Assembly: GCF_020080835.1 (NCBI RefSeq)
Contig: NC_058167.1
Span: 9,704,957-9,768,956, forward strand
Source of the DNA: Cotesia glomerata
Lineage: Eukaryota > Arthropoda > Insecta > Hymenoptera > Braconidae
DNA length: 64,000 bases
Reading direction: 5' to 3'
This document shows positions 1 through 11,184 of the stretch, one piece after another. Below the pieces are notes generated by a model. It saw only the letters and a program-made list of their open reading frames with translations. It was not told where the DNA came from and did no database searches. Within the stretch, counting starts at the first letter, position 1; the number at the start of each line of letters is the position of its first letter. Position numbers and translations under genes: made by a program.

Positions 1-613
1 TGTCGCTAGTTAAGAAAAGACAGGGCAATTTAACAAATATCTTGTAAACTATTGATATTTTTAAAAATATTAGCTCATCCCGATGTTACACTCATCAAGA
101 CATTTCATTTAAGTACCCACATCATTTTTTCATATATTTATATATGTTATATATATATATATATATATATCAAAATGCATGTAGGTATTCAGATGAAAGC
201 TCTTAATACGTGTAACTACGGGATGAGCTTATATCTTTAAAAATGTAAATAGTTAAAAAAAAAGTATAGGGCATTTGAACAAATATCTTGTAAACTAATG
301 ACATTTTTAAAAATATATGCTCATCCCGATGTTACACTCATCAAGACCTTTCATTTAAGTACCCACATCATTTCTTCATATATTTATGTATGTTATATAT
401 ATGTATATATGAAAAATATATCAAAATGCATGTGAGTACTCAAATAAAAGCTCTCGATGAGTGTAACATCGGGATGAGCTTATATCTTTAAAAATGTCAA
501 TAGTTAAAAAAGTACAGTGCAATTTAACAAAAGTCATTATATAATAAAGCAAAATTTTATTTATTTATAGTTCACAAGTCACGGCAGTCACATAGTGACT
601 GCAAAGTTGCTAG
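1..613 (+). mobile_element. Helitron-like element H1, 3' part
   Basis: The left end lies outside the window. The right end shows the family's 3' terminus: the hairpin GCAGTCACATAGTGACTGC, a short spacer, then CTAG followed by T. Two internal units each carry a long imperfect palindrome, with the inverted pair CTCATCCCGATGTTACACTC and GAGTGTAACATCGGGATGAG around a TA-rich centre. No protein coding capacity is seen. Assignment to Helitrons rests on the 3' hairpin, the CTAG-T end and the matching TC start in complete copies. Confidence 0.75.
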
Positions 614-884
614 TTTTATTTATTAGCTGAAAAAATTTTTTTCTCAATATCTTTCTTTTTTTAATGTAGAAAAAAAAACAATTTTAAATAAACAACACGA
701 ATTTTTATCCAAATTATTCTTTTCAAATTTAGAAAACTTTTTCAAAAAAAAAAACTACTGTAAAAAAAATTTTCATTTCTTCAACTAAAACAAATTAACA
801 TTACAAAATCGCTCATTTTTTTTTTTTAATTTCTTTCAACCCACCAAATTTATTTTCCCAAACTAACCCAAAAAAATTTTCCAG

Positions 885-2373
885 ATTATACATCTCGCAA
901 GTTCGAATGCCCTCATTTTGCAACACAGAAGGCCTCTTTGGAATATTCGACGGCGGTGTGAATCAAGAAGCGCCGAGTACTCTCCAAGAAATGATCCCGC
1001 GGGTGCTGCTCGAAGAAAGAACAATCCGCGAGACCTCAAAAGACTACCTAAAGTACACCCTACTATCAGCGCACCGTGAACTAAAAGAAAAAGGTCAAAA
1101 ATACGGAGTAGACGCGACTTTGCTGCACATAACAAAGCTTCCAGCCCCCGGAGGGTACCCTAGAAGCGCCCGGAAGTACTGTTTAAAAGTAGCATCTTCT
1201 GGAGAAACAAAGGCAGTGCTGTGCCGCGCTTCCGGGCCGTTTGTTCTTGCCCCAGCCCGGAAGCCGCCTCCGACCAATCAATTGGGAAACGCCGCGATGT
1301 TCCCGATGGTAGTTCCAGACCCGGTTTCCGACGAAGTAATTCTAGAAGACGACGACGAGTTCGTTTTGATCGCGAATCGCAAATTGTGGGAAGTTCTGAC
1401 TATGCAGGAGGCAGTTCGCGAAGTTCGAGCGGAGGCGAGTCCTGTTCTGGCTGCCAAGAGGCTCCAAGATTTGGCGCAAGCTTACGGAGCGGAAGATAAT
1501 TTAAGCATAATTGTCATCAGACTGACTCCCGGGTCCGGAGATTTGGATCAATTAATGCGCGAACTGAGACACGCTGTTACCAAAACTAGGAACGGAAATT
1601 TGCCAGAGAGTGGGTGCGCATGCCCGTGCTGCGTTCCGCCGGTTCCACACAAGTCTCCAGCGCCGTGTTGCTGCCACGGGAACGCCAATGAAAGTTTTTA
1701 TTTAAACGGAGTTCTGAAGAACATTGTCAATAGATCAGCTGGCAACCAATCAAGGCAAGGTTCCGGAAGGTATTTCAAGAACACAAGAAGCGAAAATGCA
1801 AGTCCGCCGTTCAGGGACGACCGGAGCTCCCCTAGCGGGCAGTCGGATCAGACAACTGATAGTACTTTCAAGTCCAGGCAGAATTCTGGAAGAGCCTGGG
1901 TCGGAAGTACCGCCGCAAGAGCTGCGAAAAGCAGAAACGAATCCGCGAAAAAGGACAACCTGAACACTGCGGCTTTGAGCGAGGAACAGTTCCGCTGCTG
2001 GGAGTATATGCTGGAACAGAACACTCATATGCTGTTCGACAAGGAACTTGATACTCTTACTAGGCTCCCTTTGAGGAGAGGCCAGTCCAGGTCTACTCCA
2101 CAGCTTGCGAATTTGCCGTTTTTGTCCAAAAGGTTTGGAAGCGCCAGGTCGTTTAATCCGCCCGTTTCTAGACCGGCTATGATTAGGTTCGGGAGTGGTA
2201 GGAGGTTCTTGAACGGCGGACCCAATGCGGCCTATTTTGGAAGCTTGCAGAGATTGATGCCATACAATTTGGAGTACGACTTCGCGGTTATTCAAGAGAG
2301 GGGGCTCGATTCTTTGGAACAAGACGCTTCAAGGATGCAGCAGTATTGGGGAGTCGCTACTACTGAGTTGTAA
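885..2373 (+). CDS. PHLPP: PHLPP-like protein phosphatase, 3' terminal exon (PP2C domain and tail)
   Basis: This is the last exon of a gene whose earlier exons (expected PH domain and leucine-rich repeats) lie left of the window. It opens at a TTTTCCAG acceptor (AG at 883-884) and reads 495 residues to TAA. The internal ATG at 907 is not a true start, because the frame runs up to the splice site. Residues near the start (FCNTEGLFGIFDGG) match the PP2C metal-binding block of PHLPP. KAVLCR, a DEFVLIANRKLWE block and a LAQAYGAEDNLSIIVIRL block follow in family order. PHLPP enzymes dephosphorylate hydrophobic-motif sites of AKT and PKC at membranes. The tail of roughly 290 residues is low-complexity, Ser/Arg-rich with a Cys cluster. 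It ends in TTEL, a class I PDZ ligand as in vertebrate PHLPPs. Catalytic competence is not proven; PHLPP PP2C domains are divergent. Confidence 0.85.
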
Positions 2374-2933
2374 TTTTTTTTTGTATAGATTGTAAAGATT
2401 ATTTTTTTAATGATTTTTGTAAGTTTTTGTATATATAGAATAGATGTTTTATAAAAAAAAAAAATGTTTTTTATTGCAGTTGATAAGATTGAAGTAATTA
2501 TTTTACTGAGGCTTGATAGTATTATCTTGTTTGACTTAAATGTTGCAAAAATTGATAGTTTTTTAATTATCTGGTTTTTAAAAGAAAATTATCTATGTTA
2601 TTAAGAGAATAAGAAAAATTTTGTGGCTAAGATAGTCATAAGATAAAATCGGTTTTTTAGAGAAATTTCGTGTCATTGCTAAGGTCTTGAGTTGAATTTG
2701 TGCCTTTTCAAGGTTTCGTGCTATTCTTACCGATAGTCAATTTATTATGATAAGTAATTAGGCTGCATTCGAAAATTTTTTATCTCTAGATACATGATGA
2801 AAAAATGACCTTGTATCTTGTGAACTATTAACATTTTTAAAGATATACGTTCATTCCGATGTTACACTCATCGAGACCTTTCATTTGAGTACCCACATCA
2901 ATTTTTTATATATTTATATATATTAGGGTGCTT

Positions 2934-3893
2934 TTTTTTTTCAGTTCCATCGTGCAATTTTGTTGCAAGTACCGAAAAAAAATACCCTGAAAGTTTGGGC
3001 CCTTAATATTAATATTAAGACCTCGATCCAGGCGTTTAAAGATTTCCCCTTAAAAAAACCACAGAAATTTTGATTTTTTTATGTTTAAATTTCTATAGCT
3101 CAGTGGCATTTCACAGCATTGCTTCGACCGTGGACGGTTTTTTTTCAGAATTGAATGCTCTACAAAAGTGTCCATAGCGGCCAAAGCGTAACTCGAACCG
3201 GCGAGGTAGTACAGGCCTCTAAACTTGATTTTTCTATGAAATTCGCGTTTTTTCCCATTTATCTCGTGAATGACAAGAGCTACAGAAAAAATGTGAATGA
3301 CAAACTTGAAGAGCATTCAATTTCCTACAAAAAAGTTCCTGAGCACCAAGTCGCTAAAATCAAAATTTTCAGAGATATTTAATGATGAATTTTTAGTAAT
3401 TTCAAATGTTTATCGAAAATTGCGTCAAATTATAAAAAATATCATTAAATATCTCTGAAAATTTTGATTTTAGCGACTTGGTGCTCAGGAACTTTTTTGT
3501 AGGAAATTGAATGCTCTTCAAGTTTGTCATTCACATTTTTTCTGTAGCTCTTGTCATTCACGAGATAAATGGGAAAAAACGCGAATTTCATAGAAAAATC
3601 AAGTTTAGAGGCCTGTACTACCTCGCCGGTTCGAGTTACGCTTTGGCCGCTATGGACACTTTTGTAGAGCATTCAATTCTGAAAAAAAACCGTCCACGGT
3701 CGAAGCAATGCTGTGAAATGCCACTGAGCTATAGAAATTTAAACATAAAAAAATCAAAATTTCTGTGGTTTTTTTAAGGGGAAATCTTTAAACGCCTGGA
3801 TCGAGGTCTTAATATTAATATTAAGGGCCCAAACTTTCAGGGTATTTTTTTTGGGTACTTGCAACAAAATTTCACGATGAAACTGAAAAAAAA
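2934..3893. repeat. Near-perfect long palindrome, two arms of about 450 bp
   Basis: The arms 2934-3385 and 3442-3893 are nearly identical inverted copies around a short AT-rich loop. As a result identical 75- and 88-residue open frames appear on both strands mirrored about position 3413.5. These frames are by-products of the palindrome, with no recognised domain. Near-identity of the arms suggests a recent insertion or ongoing gene conversion. Confidence 0.9.
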
Positions 3894-4558
3894 AAAATTA
3901 GTAAAACGATTGACCCTGAAGGCCATCCCTGCAACTTCCCGCTACTTTTGTAATTAAGCGCTCAAAATTGCACTTATTACGTTTTTGAGATCTTCGAGCT
4001 CAAAGATATAATTTTCGTGTAGTTTTGAGCTCTCCGAGCTCAAAAGTCTGATAGACGTTTAATAAAACACTTTTTTTTGAATTTTCAAACCGCAATAACT
4101 TTTGAATGAATCGATTTTTGAATGTACCGATTTTCACGCGCTTGGCGGCATTCTACGCAGTTTTTCAAATTCTATAATATATTTTCGAATAGAAATTGAT
4201 CAGATTGGAAATTTCGGTGTAATTCGAAAAAAACACTTTTTTTCAATTTCATTCGTCAACGATAACTCACGAACAAATCAACCGTTTTTGACCGGCTTGA
4301 TGACAATCGACGTGGTTTTTTGATGTTAAGAGCTGATTAGTTTTTGGAATTGATCGGTCAAGCCTTTTGAAAGGTATTAAAAAAAAACAACATTTAAAAA
4401 AATTTTTTTTCGCAGTTTTTTCAAGATTTTTCAAAATCTATCAGTCCGAATCGGTCCAACTTGTATTCAAAATCTAAGTTCAGTCGAACCCTTTCGAATG
4501 GCACCAACCGCGATCAAATCGGTCAAGCCGTTCAAAAGTTATGAGAGGTTTACACACA

Positions 4559-4640
<82 letters not shown>

Positions 4641-4790
4641 TAGTGAGACCCTCGCGGGAATAGTCAGGGAAGCTTCCTAGGACCTCAAAACGTCGAGATC
4701 TGATGAAACTCGATTTTCGAAAAACGGGGTAAAACCAATAACTTTTCGATTTTTGAAAATTTTCAATTTTCTTAGCGGGAAGTTAAAAAT
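3894..4790 (+). mobile_element. R-family element R1 with CA microsatellite
   Basis: The element begins with a TTAGTAAAACGATTGACCCT block, then GCAACTTCCCGCTA. It contains GAGCTC-centred mini-palindromes and a (CA)n run of roughly 80 bp at 4554-4636. It ends with a terminal hairpin and CTTAGCGGGAAGTTAAAAA. The same order recurs in R2-R6 in this window. It is non-coding; the frames over the CA run are artefacts. Confidence 0.7.
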
Positions 4791-4816
4791 AGTTGAAAAA
4801 AAAAAGCACCCTAATA

Positions 4817-4890
<74 letters not shown>

Positions 4891-5341
4891 GAAAAATATA
4901 TCAAAATGCATATGGGTATTCAAATGAAAGCTCTTGATGAGTGTAACATCGGGATGAGCTTATATTTTTAAAAATGTTAATAGTTAAGAAAGTACAGGGA
5001 ATTTTAACAAATATCTTATAAACTATTGACATTTTTAAAAATATAAGCTCATCCCGATGTTACTTTCATCAAAACCTTTTATTTGAGTACCCACATCAAT
5101 TTTTCATATATTTAAATATATTATGTATATGTATATATAAAAAATATATGAAAATGCATGTGGGTACTCAAATGAAAGCTCTTGATGAGTGTAACATCGG
5201 AATGAGCTTATATCTTTAAAAATGTCAATAATTAAGAAAGTACAGTGCAATTTAACAAAAGCTATTATTTAATAAATCAAAATTTTATTTATTTATAGTT
5301 CACAAACCACGGCAGTCACGTAGTGACTGCAAGGTTGCTAG

Positions 5342-7207
5342 TATTTTTTAATTGATGATAAAAATAAAATTGACTGATAAAAGAGATTTTTAATTTTTGA
5401 TAAACTAATTTATTTAGAAATATTTTAAGTATAAAAAAAGTTTTTTTCAATTTAGTTAAAAAAAAGAAAATCTATTGACTCAATAAATAAATTTAAGTAA
5501 CTGAAATTTAAATTTAAGATTTTAAAAAAGTCGAGAAATAACAAATTTCTAGATAATATAATATAATTCTGTACATTAAATTTGACGTCACTAAAAAAAT
5601 TGAAATAAAAAATAATTACTCTGTAATTATCAAATAAACAACGTAATTACATTTGTAATTTGTAATAAATATACTTGCAAAGTACTAGCACCAGCAGTAC
5701 GCTGTTGTGCGTGAAACGAGACACATGTACAGCGCAGTTTATATTTAAACATGTCGACACATAATACTTAATGTTAATATCATTGCTAAAATTTATCATG
5801 TGAAAATTGTCGTGAAATTTTATTACTTTCCCCGAAGAACAATAATAATAATATAAAAGTTTCGTGGGTTAAACACAAGACTCATGACCAAGGTAAGAAA
5901 CTTTTTCCCCAACGATTAATATCGATCAAGTAAATAATTGCTGGCATAATTTATTCCAATGTCAAGGTCGAGTTTGACAAATTTTTCGATAAAAATTTTA
6001 TATTTACATTAACAATTTTAGCGATTAATTTTTCAGCCTTGAAATTTTTTTCTAAAATCAATTATTGGCAATTTAAATTTCCAATTATTTAATTAATAAT
6101 ATTTAAATGTTCTAAAGACATGATTTTAATTTTAATTGTAATTGCAATTAATTATAACATAAGACACGAACGCAGTTGTATTATTTACACAATGGCAATG
6201 ACAATGAGTAGACATAACACGAGTAACTCGAGACAATATACAAAGTTAATCTAATTTTTTTGTTTCAATTCGAGTCAATAATTACTACTGACTATTTCCC
6301 GATTCGATAAGCATGGTCATGTGCATTACAATATATCATTTGAGTCATACCGAGGCCGCAAAAGTAATTCTCGAAAAAAAAATTTATTTATTTATTTATT
6401 ATAATTTTGTTTTTTATTTTTTCAAGTTCCAATGCAAATATTTGTCTATTTATTGCGATGCTTTGTTGGAGTTAATTTATGACCCAGTGCAAGTGCAGCA
6501 AGTGCAGAGACACTCTTTGTTATTATTATGCGTTGAACTTGTTCCAACTTATAAATTTCAATGTCATTCTATTTATGTGTAATGCAATTAGGTCCCTTGA
6601 GAGTTTGATCACTTTATATTTATTTTTAAGTGATAAAAAGTATTTAATAAAAAAACTCAATTTTAAAATTGAAAAAAAATTTTTTTAAAGATTAATTTTA
6701 GTTCAAAGGTCATTAAAGTGTAGTTTATTAGAAATAATAATAAATAAATACTTCAGCGGTATATCGTGCGACTGATAAAAAGTAACGTTAACTCTTTGTA
6801 TGTAATTTTTGTTCGCAGAAAAAAATTTAAAATTCATGAGTTTTTTTTTGTCTATACAAGTGTTAAAAAGATTTTTTTAGATAAATTTGAATAATAAAGA
6901 TGGCTAAAGTACAAATAGAAGATAATAAAAAAAGAAGCACGTGCGTTTGTAAATGCACGTGTTCTGACGCATACCAGCAGATATGATGACATTTACGCGC
7001 ATGACTCTTTAATATTGTTATCAACTTAATAAAGTTATCTTCATATTAATAAAATAAATAAATAATTTTATAGAAAATTGTAAATATATTATCATTATTA
7101 TTTATTATTTATTATTGTTTCCTCATTACTGGTTTGCTGATATCGCAATTTAATGTCTTTTTCAATAAAGAAGACTATAATAAATAAAGTTATTATTATT
7201 ATTTTTA
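5342..7207. other. Gene-free stretch with a possible 5' exon at its left end
   Basis: This is mostly AT-rich unique-looking sequence. At 5884-5892 an ATG ACC AAG is followed directly by a consensus GTAAGA donor, preceded by about 180 bp of relatively GC-richer sequence, so this may be a non-coding or short-coding first exon on the + strand. Joined to the acceptor at 18505-18506 it would not be in frame with GPCPD1. Two CACGTG E-box sequences lie at 6938-6943 and 6956-6961. No supported coding region is seen. Confidence 0.3.
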
Positions 7208-7605
7208 ATAAATCAAAGATAGTTAATATTATAAGCCAGCTACCCGATCCAAATTGTTAAAGAATGACTAATTTTTCATTATTAATTGTTCACCATAATA
7301 TTTATCGGTATGAAGTCTCAATACCATCTGAGAAAATTTAGGTGACGATAACAATCAAAATTTGTTTAGACAATTTTTATTAGAGAAAGATGTAATTTTT
7401 TACTCAGTGTAACTTATTTCAGTGACTGAAAAAATAATTCGGACAGCCCAGACCAGGACTCGAACCTGGATCTTTTGGTTACGCGCCAAATGCTCTACCG
7501 GTTAAACTATCCGAGACCTATACGTAATTACTATTCAGTTACCTATTAAGTTAGACTGAGTAATTCTCATTTGGCCAGGAATCTTTAATGTATATTTAAT
7601 ATATG
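7208..7605 (-). repeat. tRNA-derived dispersed repeat, copy 1
   Basis: This copy holds the sequence AAATCAAAGATAGTTAATAT, a block around TTTAGGTGACGATAACAATC and then a tRNA-like segment on the minus strand. The same modules recur as palindromes at 8811-9298 and 10287-11049 and as a fragment at 30803-30842. This fits a tRNA-derived SINE or composite foldback element. Confidence 0.6.
7443..7519 (-). tRNA. tRNA-like sequence (Thr-CGT-like), probably a SINE head rather than a functional tRNA
   Basis: Read on the minus strand there is an A-box TAGTTTAACCGGTAGAGCAT, an anticodon stem-loop TTTGG CGCGTAA CCAAA and a perfect T arm CCAGG TTCGAGT CCTGG with B-box. The acceptor stem pairs imperfectly and position 33 is G instead of the near-universal U, which argues against a working tRNA. 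It sits inside a repeat family. Confidence 0.45.
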
Positions 7606-7730
7606 AAGATCGTAGTCCACTGACTTTACTCTTACCCGTTGTGGCAACTAACTTGCTTATGGAATTTTATTGTTCTATTTTATGTAAAAAAATCCGTAGA
7701 TTACGAAAATAATAATAAAAAGTTTGGAAA

Positions 7731-8388
7731 ATCCAAAAGTGCACGCCTCATAACGCTCATTCATTTTTTAAGAAAACAATTAATTGTGTAATTGATTAAA
7801 AAAAAAAAAAAAATTATAATTAAGTAATTTCTTACAGAGTATTTTTTATTTTTTTTTTAAACATCGGCACCCTTTTTTCTTGTCATATGCGCACGCAGTC
7901 TAAAAAAATCTAGCTTCATCAAGTGGCGCCATAGTTTTTACGTGACAAATAAGAAAAGTTCGTTTGGCTTTGTACGGTTGTATCGTAGTGAATTTTAATA
8001 AAAATTCAATTAAAAAAAAAATACGCAAACTAGGCCACTGATATGAAATACGGACCCAGTTCATCGAATTCTTAAACTAATAAAAAAGGTCCGGTCTTAA
8101 AATATCAATTTATTCGGGAGTAATCGTTGGTACATCCAAAATGCGGTGACATCCGGACGTCCACGTAAAATTTTTTTCAAAACGTTTTTTTTTCAAAATA
8201 GCAACTTAAAATGATTTTAGAAAGTAAAAGATGGTTTAATTTAAGTGTTATTTCGGTGTACATCTACTTATATCGTTGTATAAGTGTAGTATGCTTGTGA
8301 TAGAGGCATTTAAAGATCACAAAATTGCTTGAACTTGACGAGTCGAGTATAAAGCACAACCTCACGCGCTTCGCGCTATGAGGCGTGC
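7731..8388. mobile_element. TIR element (TGCACGCCTCATAA ends) inserted in the foldback arm
   Basis: GTGCACGCCTCATAACGC near the left end is mirrored by GCGCTATGAGGCGTGC at the right end. The uninterrupted arm at 10165-10190 lacks this segment, which proves insertion. A related left end occurs at 46385-46430. It has no coding capacity. Confidence 0.6.
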
Positions 8389-8810
8389 AAAAAGCTCAAC
8401 TCCCCCGCGCTTTTTAAATAAATAATAAAATTACACTAGGGTCGCTGAGACTCCGTGTATTTTTATCAAATAACTTATATATATTACTGTAAAGCCCTAT
8501 TAATATTGGTATTGTATTAAAGGGCGAAAAATTCTGAATTAGAAACCACAAAAATAAACCCTTTGCTGTTTATTATATTCGCGAAAAAAATTAATGGAAA
8601 AAAAAAAAATTATTTGTTTACGTTTAATTACGCGGTCGGTAACAAAGCAACAGTAACTGAGATTAGTTGCGCGCGCGAGCCCGGGCACAGTGGTTTTCAT
8701 CCACTGCAATTTGAAATGTTGTCAATATTCTGTGACATAGAAATTTATTAAATTAAAAAAAATAATATGATGTACATAATAATTATTATTATTAATATTA
8801 TTATTATAAA

Positions 8811-9298
8811 GAAAGATAGTTATTATTATTATTCTAAGCCGAATACTCCCGATCCAAATTCTTGAAGAATGACTAATTTTTGATTATTACTTCTTCACCA
8901 TAATATTTTATCGGTATGAGGTCTCATATCATCAGAGAAAATTTAGGTGAAATCCACAATTAAAATTCGTTAATCGACAATTATTGTTTCATATAGCTTA
9001 ACTGGTAGATCATTTGGCGCGTAACCAAAAGATCCAGGTTCGAGTCCTGGTCTGGGCTGTCTGAATTATTTTTTCAGTTACTGAAAAAGTTACACTGAGT
9101 ACAAAATTACATCTTTCTCTAACAATAATTGTCGATTAACGAATTTTAATTGTGAATTTCACCTAAATTTTCTCTAATGGTATGAGACCTCATATCGATA
9201 AAATATTATGGTGAAGAAGTAATAATAAAAAATTAGTCATTCTTCAAGAATTTGGATCGGGAGTATTCGGCTTAGAATAATAATAATAACTATCTTTC
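8811..9298. repeat. tRNA-derived palindromic repeat, copy 2
   Basis: Arms of about 170 bp (GAAAGATAGTTATTATTATT on the left, its complement on the right) flank a central tRNA-like unit followed by a tail. The family modules ATCCAAATTCTTGAAGAATG and ATTTTAATTGTGAATTTCAC are present in inverted order. Confidence 0.7.
8992..9062 (+). tRNA. tRNA-like pseudo-tRNA in palindrome centre
   Basis: The same CGCGTAA anticodon loop and CCAGG TTCGAGT CCTGG T arm as at 7443-7519, but with a more degraded 5' half (ATAGCTTAACTGGTAGATCA). It is a repeat-borne tRNA relic. Confidence 0.4.
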
Positions 9299-9325
9299 TT
9301 TATCAATAAACACCGACCTTCGAGT

Positions 9326-9330
<5 letters not shown>

Positions 9331-9379
<49 letters not shown>
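9331..9379. repeat. (AT)n microsatellite
   Basis: An uninterrupted AT dinucleotide run of about 49 bp within the foldback spacer. Confidence 0.9.
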
Positions 9380-9381
<2 letters not shown>

Positions 9382-10286
9382 TATATTAAATACCTTAAAT
9401 ATTATTATTATTATTATTATTTTTAATTTAGTAATAATTTTATTATTCTTATCACCACAAAAATTAAAAATTTTTTCCGTATTATTTAACAAGGAGTAAA
9501 AGATATACTGCGAGCTAAAAATTTAAATATCGGAAAATTGACAAGTAACAAAGGTGCATTAAACCAGTAAAACTGCACAGTCACTTAATTCGTTAATTTT
9601 TTTGCATATCAATGCATTTTTTAATTTTTAATTGGTATTTTTATTTTCTTTTTCTAATTATTAATTTTAATTTTTTTAAATTATTAATAATTTGGAATTA
9701 TTAATTTTAAATAAAACCATAAATAGAAATTTTTATTTTAAATTTTCTATTATTTTCACAATATTATAATACTTGTATGTAATCTTTTCTTATTATTAAT
9801 TCATTAAATTTCTATGTCAAAAAATATTGACAACATTTCAAATTGCAGTGGATAAAAATCACTGAGCCCGGGCTCGCGCGCGCCACTAATCTCAGTTACT
9901 GTTGCTTTGTTACCGACCGCGTGATTAAACGTAAACAAATAATTTTTTTTTTTTATTAATTTTTTTCGCGAATATAATAAACTGCAAAGGGTTTATTTTT
10001 GTGGTTTTCTAATTCAGAATTTTTCTCCCTTTAATACAATACCAATATTAATAGGGCTTTACAGTAATATATATATATAAGTTATTTGATAAAAATACAC
10101 GGTGTCTCAGCGACCCTAGTGTAATTTTATTACTTATTAAAAAAACGCGGGGGAGTTGAGCTTTTTTATTATTATTTTCGTAATCTACGAATTTTTTTAC
10201 ATAAAATAGAACAATAAAATTCCATAAGCAAGTTAGTTGCCACAACGGGTAAGAGTAAAGTCAGTGGACTAATCGGTGTTTTAAAT

Positions 10287-11049
10287 TGAATAAATCAAAG
10301 ATAGTTAATATTATAAGCCAGCTACCCGATCCAAATTGTTAAAGAATGACTAATTTTTCATTATTAATTATTCACCATAATATTTTATCGGTATGAAGTC
10401 TCAATACCATCTGAGAAAATTTAGGTGACGATAATCCCTGATAGCCACAGTTTCAGACCAACCAAGTTGGTGTCAGATAGTTGCCACCAACTTAGCGACA
10501 ACTTGCGGTCAACTTCCGAATTTGTAACTGTTGGCGCCAAGTTGGCTACAAGTTTCTGAGAAAAAAGAGACCAATCTACTGCCGCAATAAGTCGCCAAAT
10601 TTCTTGAGAAACTTATCGTCAACTTGGTGTGAAAAAGTTTCAGAGCAACTTTTGCCGACAACTTGGTGACAACTTGGTGAACAAGTTGACACCAACCGAG
10701 TTACTTTCCAAGAGTTGCCGCCAAGTTGGTGACAAGTTGCGGCAGTAGATTGACAGAAAGTTGCGGCCAACTTGGCTATCAGGGAACAATTAAAATTTGT
10801 TTAGACAATTATTATTAGAGAAAGATGTAATTTTTTACTCATAGTGTAACTTTTTTCAGTGACTGAAAATTTTAGCGGAAAATTAATAAATTTTAATTGT
10901 TATCGTCACCTAAATTTTCTCAAATGGTATTGAGACTTCATACCGATAAAATATTATGGTGAACAATTAATAATGAAAAATTAGTCATTCTTTATTGTTA
11001 ACAATTTGGATCGGATAGCTGGCTTATAATATTAACTATCTTTGATTTA
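10287..11049. repeat. tRNA-derived palindromic repeat, copy 3, interrupted by a MITE
   Basis: The left module AAATCAAAGATAGTTAATAT and right module ATTAACTATCTTTGATTT are inverted copies. The centre lacks the tRNA-like core. A 352-bp MITE (10435-10786) separates GGTGACGATAA from the rest of the module that is contiguous at 7340. Confidence 0.65.
10435..10786. mobile_element. MITE with TCCCTGATAGCCA termini built of CAACTTGG motifs
   Basis: The terminal inverted repeats are TCCCTGATAGCCA and TGGCTATCAGGGA. The interior is dominated by CCAACTTGG/CCAAGTTGG words in both orientations and is much GC-richer than its surroundings. The empty site can be read from the related sequence at 7340-7365. 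A 64-residue minus-strand frame is a repeat by-product. Confidence 0.75.
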
Positions 11050-11065
11050 TTAAATTTAAAACACC

Positions 11066-11146
11066 GATCTTCATATATTAAATATACATTATTATTTTTA
11101 TTATTATTAGAATTAAAATTAAAATTTCTTAATTAAAAGTTTTAAG

Positions 11147-11184
<38 letters not shown>

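Larger units (their letters stand above)
2925..4812. mobile_element. Foldback element with AGGGTGC terminal inverted repeats, carrying R1
   Basis: The ends AGGGTGCTTTTTTTTTT and its complement AAAAAAAAAAGCACCCT mark an insertion into H2. TA may be the target duplication. Inside are a near-perfect 960-bp palindrome (2934-3893) and an R-family element inserted in the poly-A stretch of the right terminus. Confidence 0.65.
2592..5341 (+). mobile_element. Helitron-like element H2, complete, with nested insertions
   Basis: The element starts with TCTATGTTATTAAGAGAATA (preceded by A) and ends with the GCAGTCACGTAGTGACTGC hairpin and CTAG (followed by T). That is the A|T target pattern expected of Helitrons. 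Its central unit is split by a 1.9-kb element with AGGGTGC ends (2925-4812). No ORF of replication-helicase type is visible, so it is non-autonomous. Confidence 0.75.
7613..10271. mobile_element. Large foldback element with about 500-bp arms, interrupted by two insertions
   Basis: The left arm (7613-7730 plus 8389-8756) is an inverted copy of 9795-10271. Shared sequences include GTCCACTGACTTTACTCTTA, ACACTAGGGTCGCTGAGA (right arm complement has one change), CCACAAAAATAAACCCTTTG and a GC-rich GCGCGCGAGCCCGGGC block. A 650-bp element splits the left arm and a tRNA-derived palindrome sits in the central spacer. A 62-residue frame within it has no recognised domain. Confidence 0.7.

Noticed and set aside
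52..240. Small frames over TA-rich Helitron units (also near 4753, 21303, 40721 and 40931)
   Set aside because: They recur with each repeat unit and contain Tyr-Ile runs from TA tracts, so they are not genes.
3155..3777. Four mirrored open frames of 75 and 88 residues on both strands
   Set aside because: They are produced by the palindrome arms and have no recognised domain, splice context or codon signature of a gene.
4498..4680. Open frame coding for a Thr-His repeat protein (also at 13180-13470, 15965-16237 and 25669-25851)
   Set aside because: It is translation of the CA microsatellite inside R-family elements.
6313..6688. Two overlapping plus-strand frames of 69 and 89 residues
   Set aside because: AT-rich composition, no domain, no splice support; likely chance.
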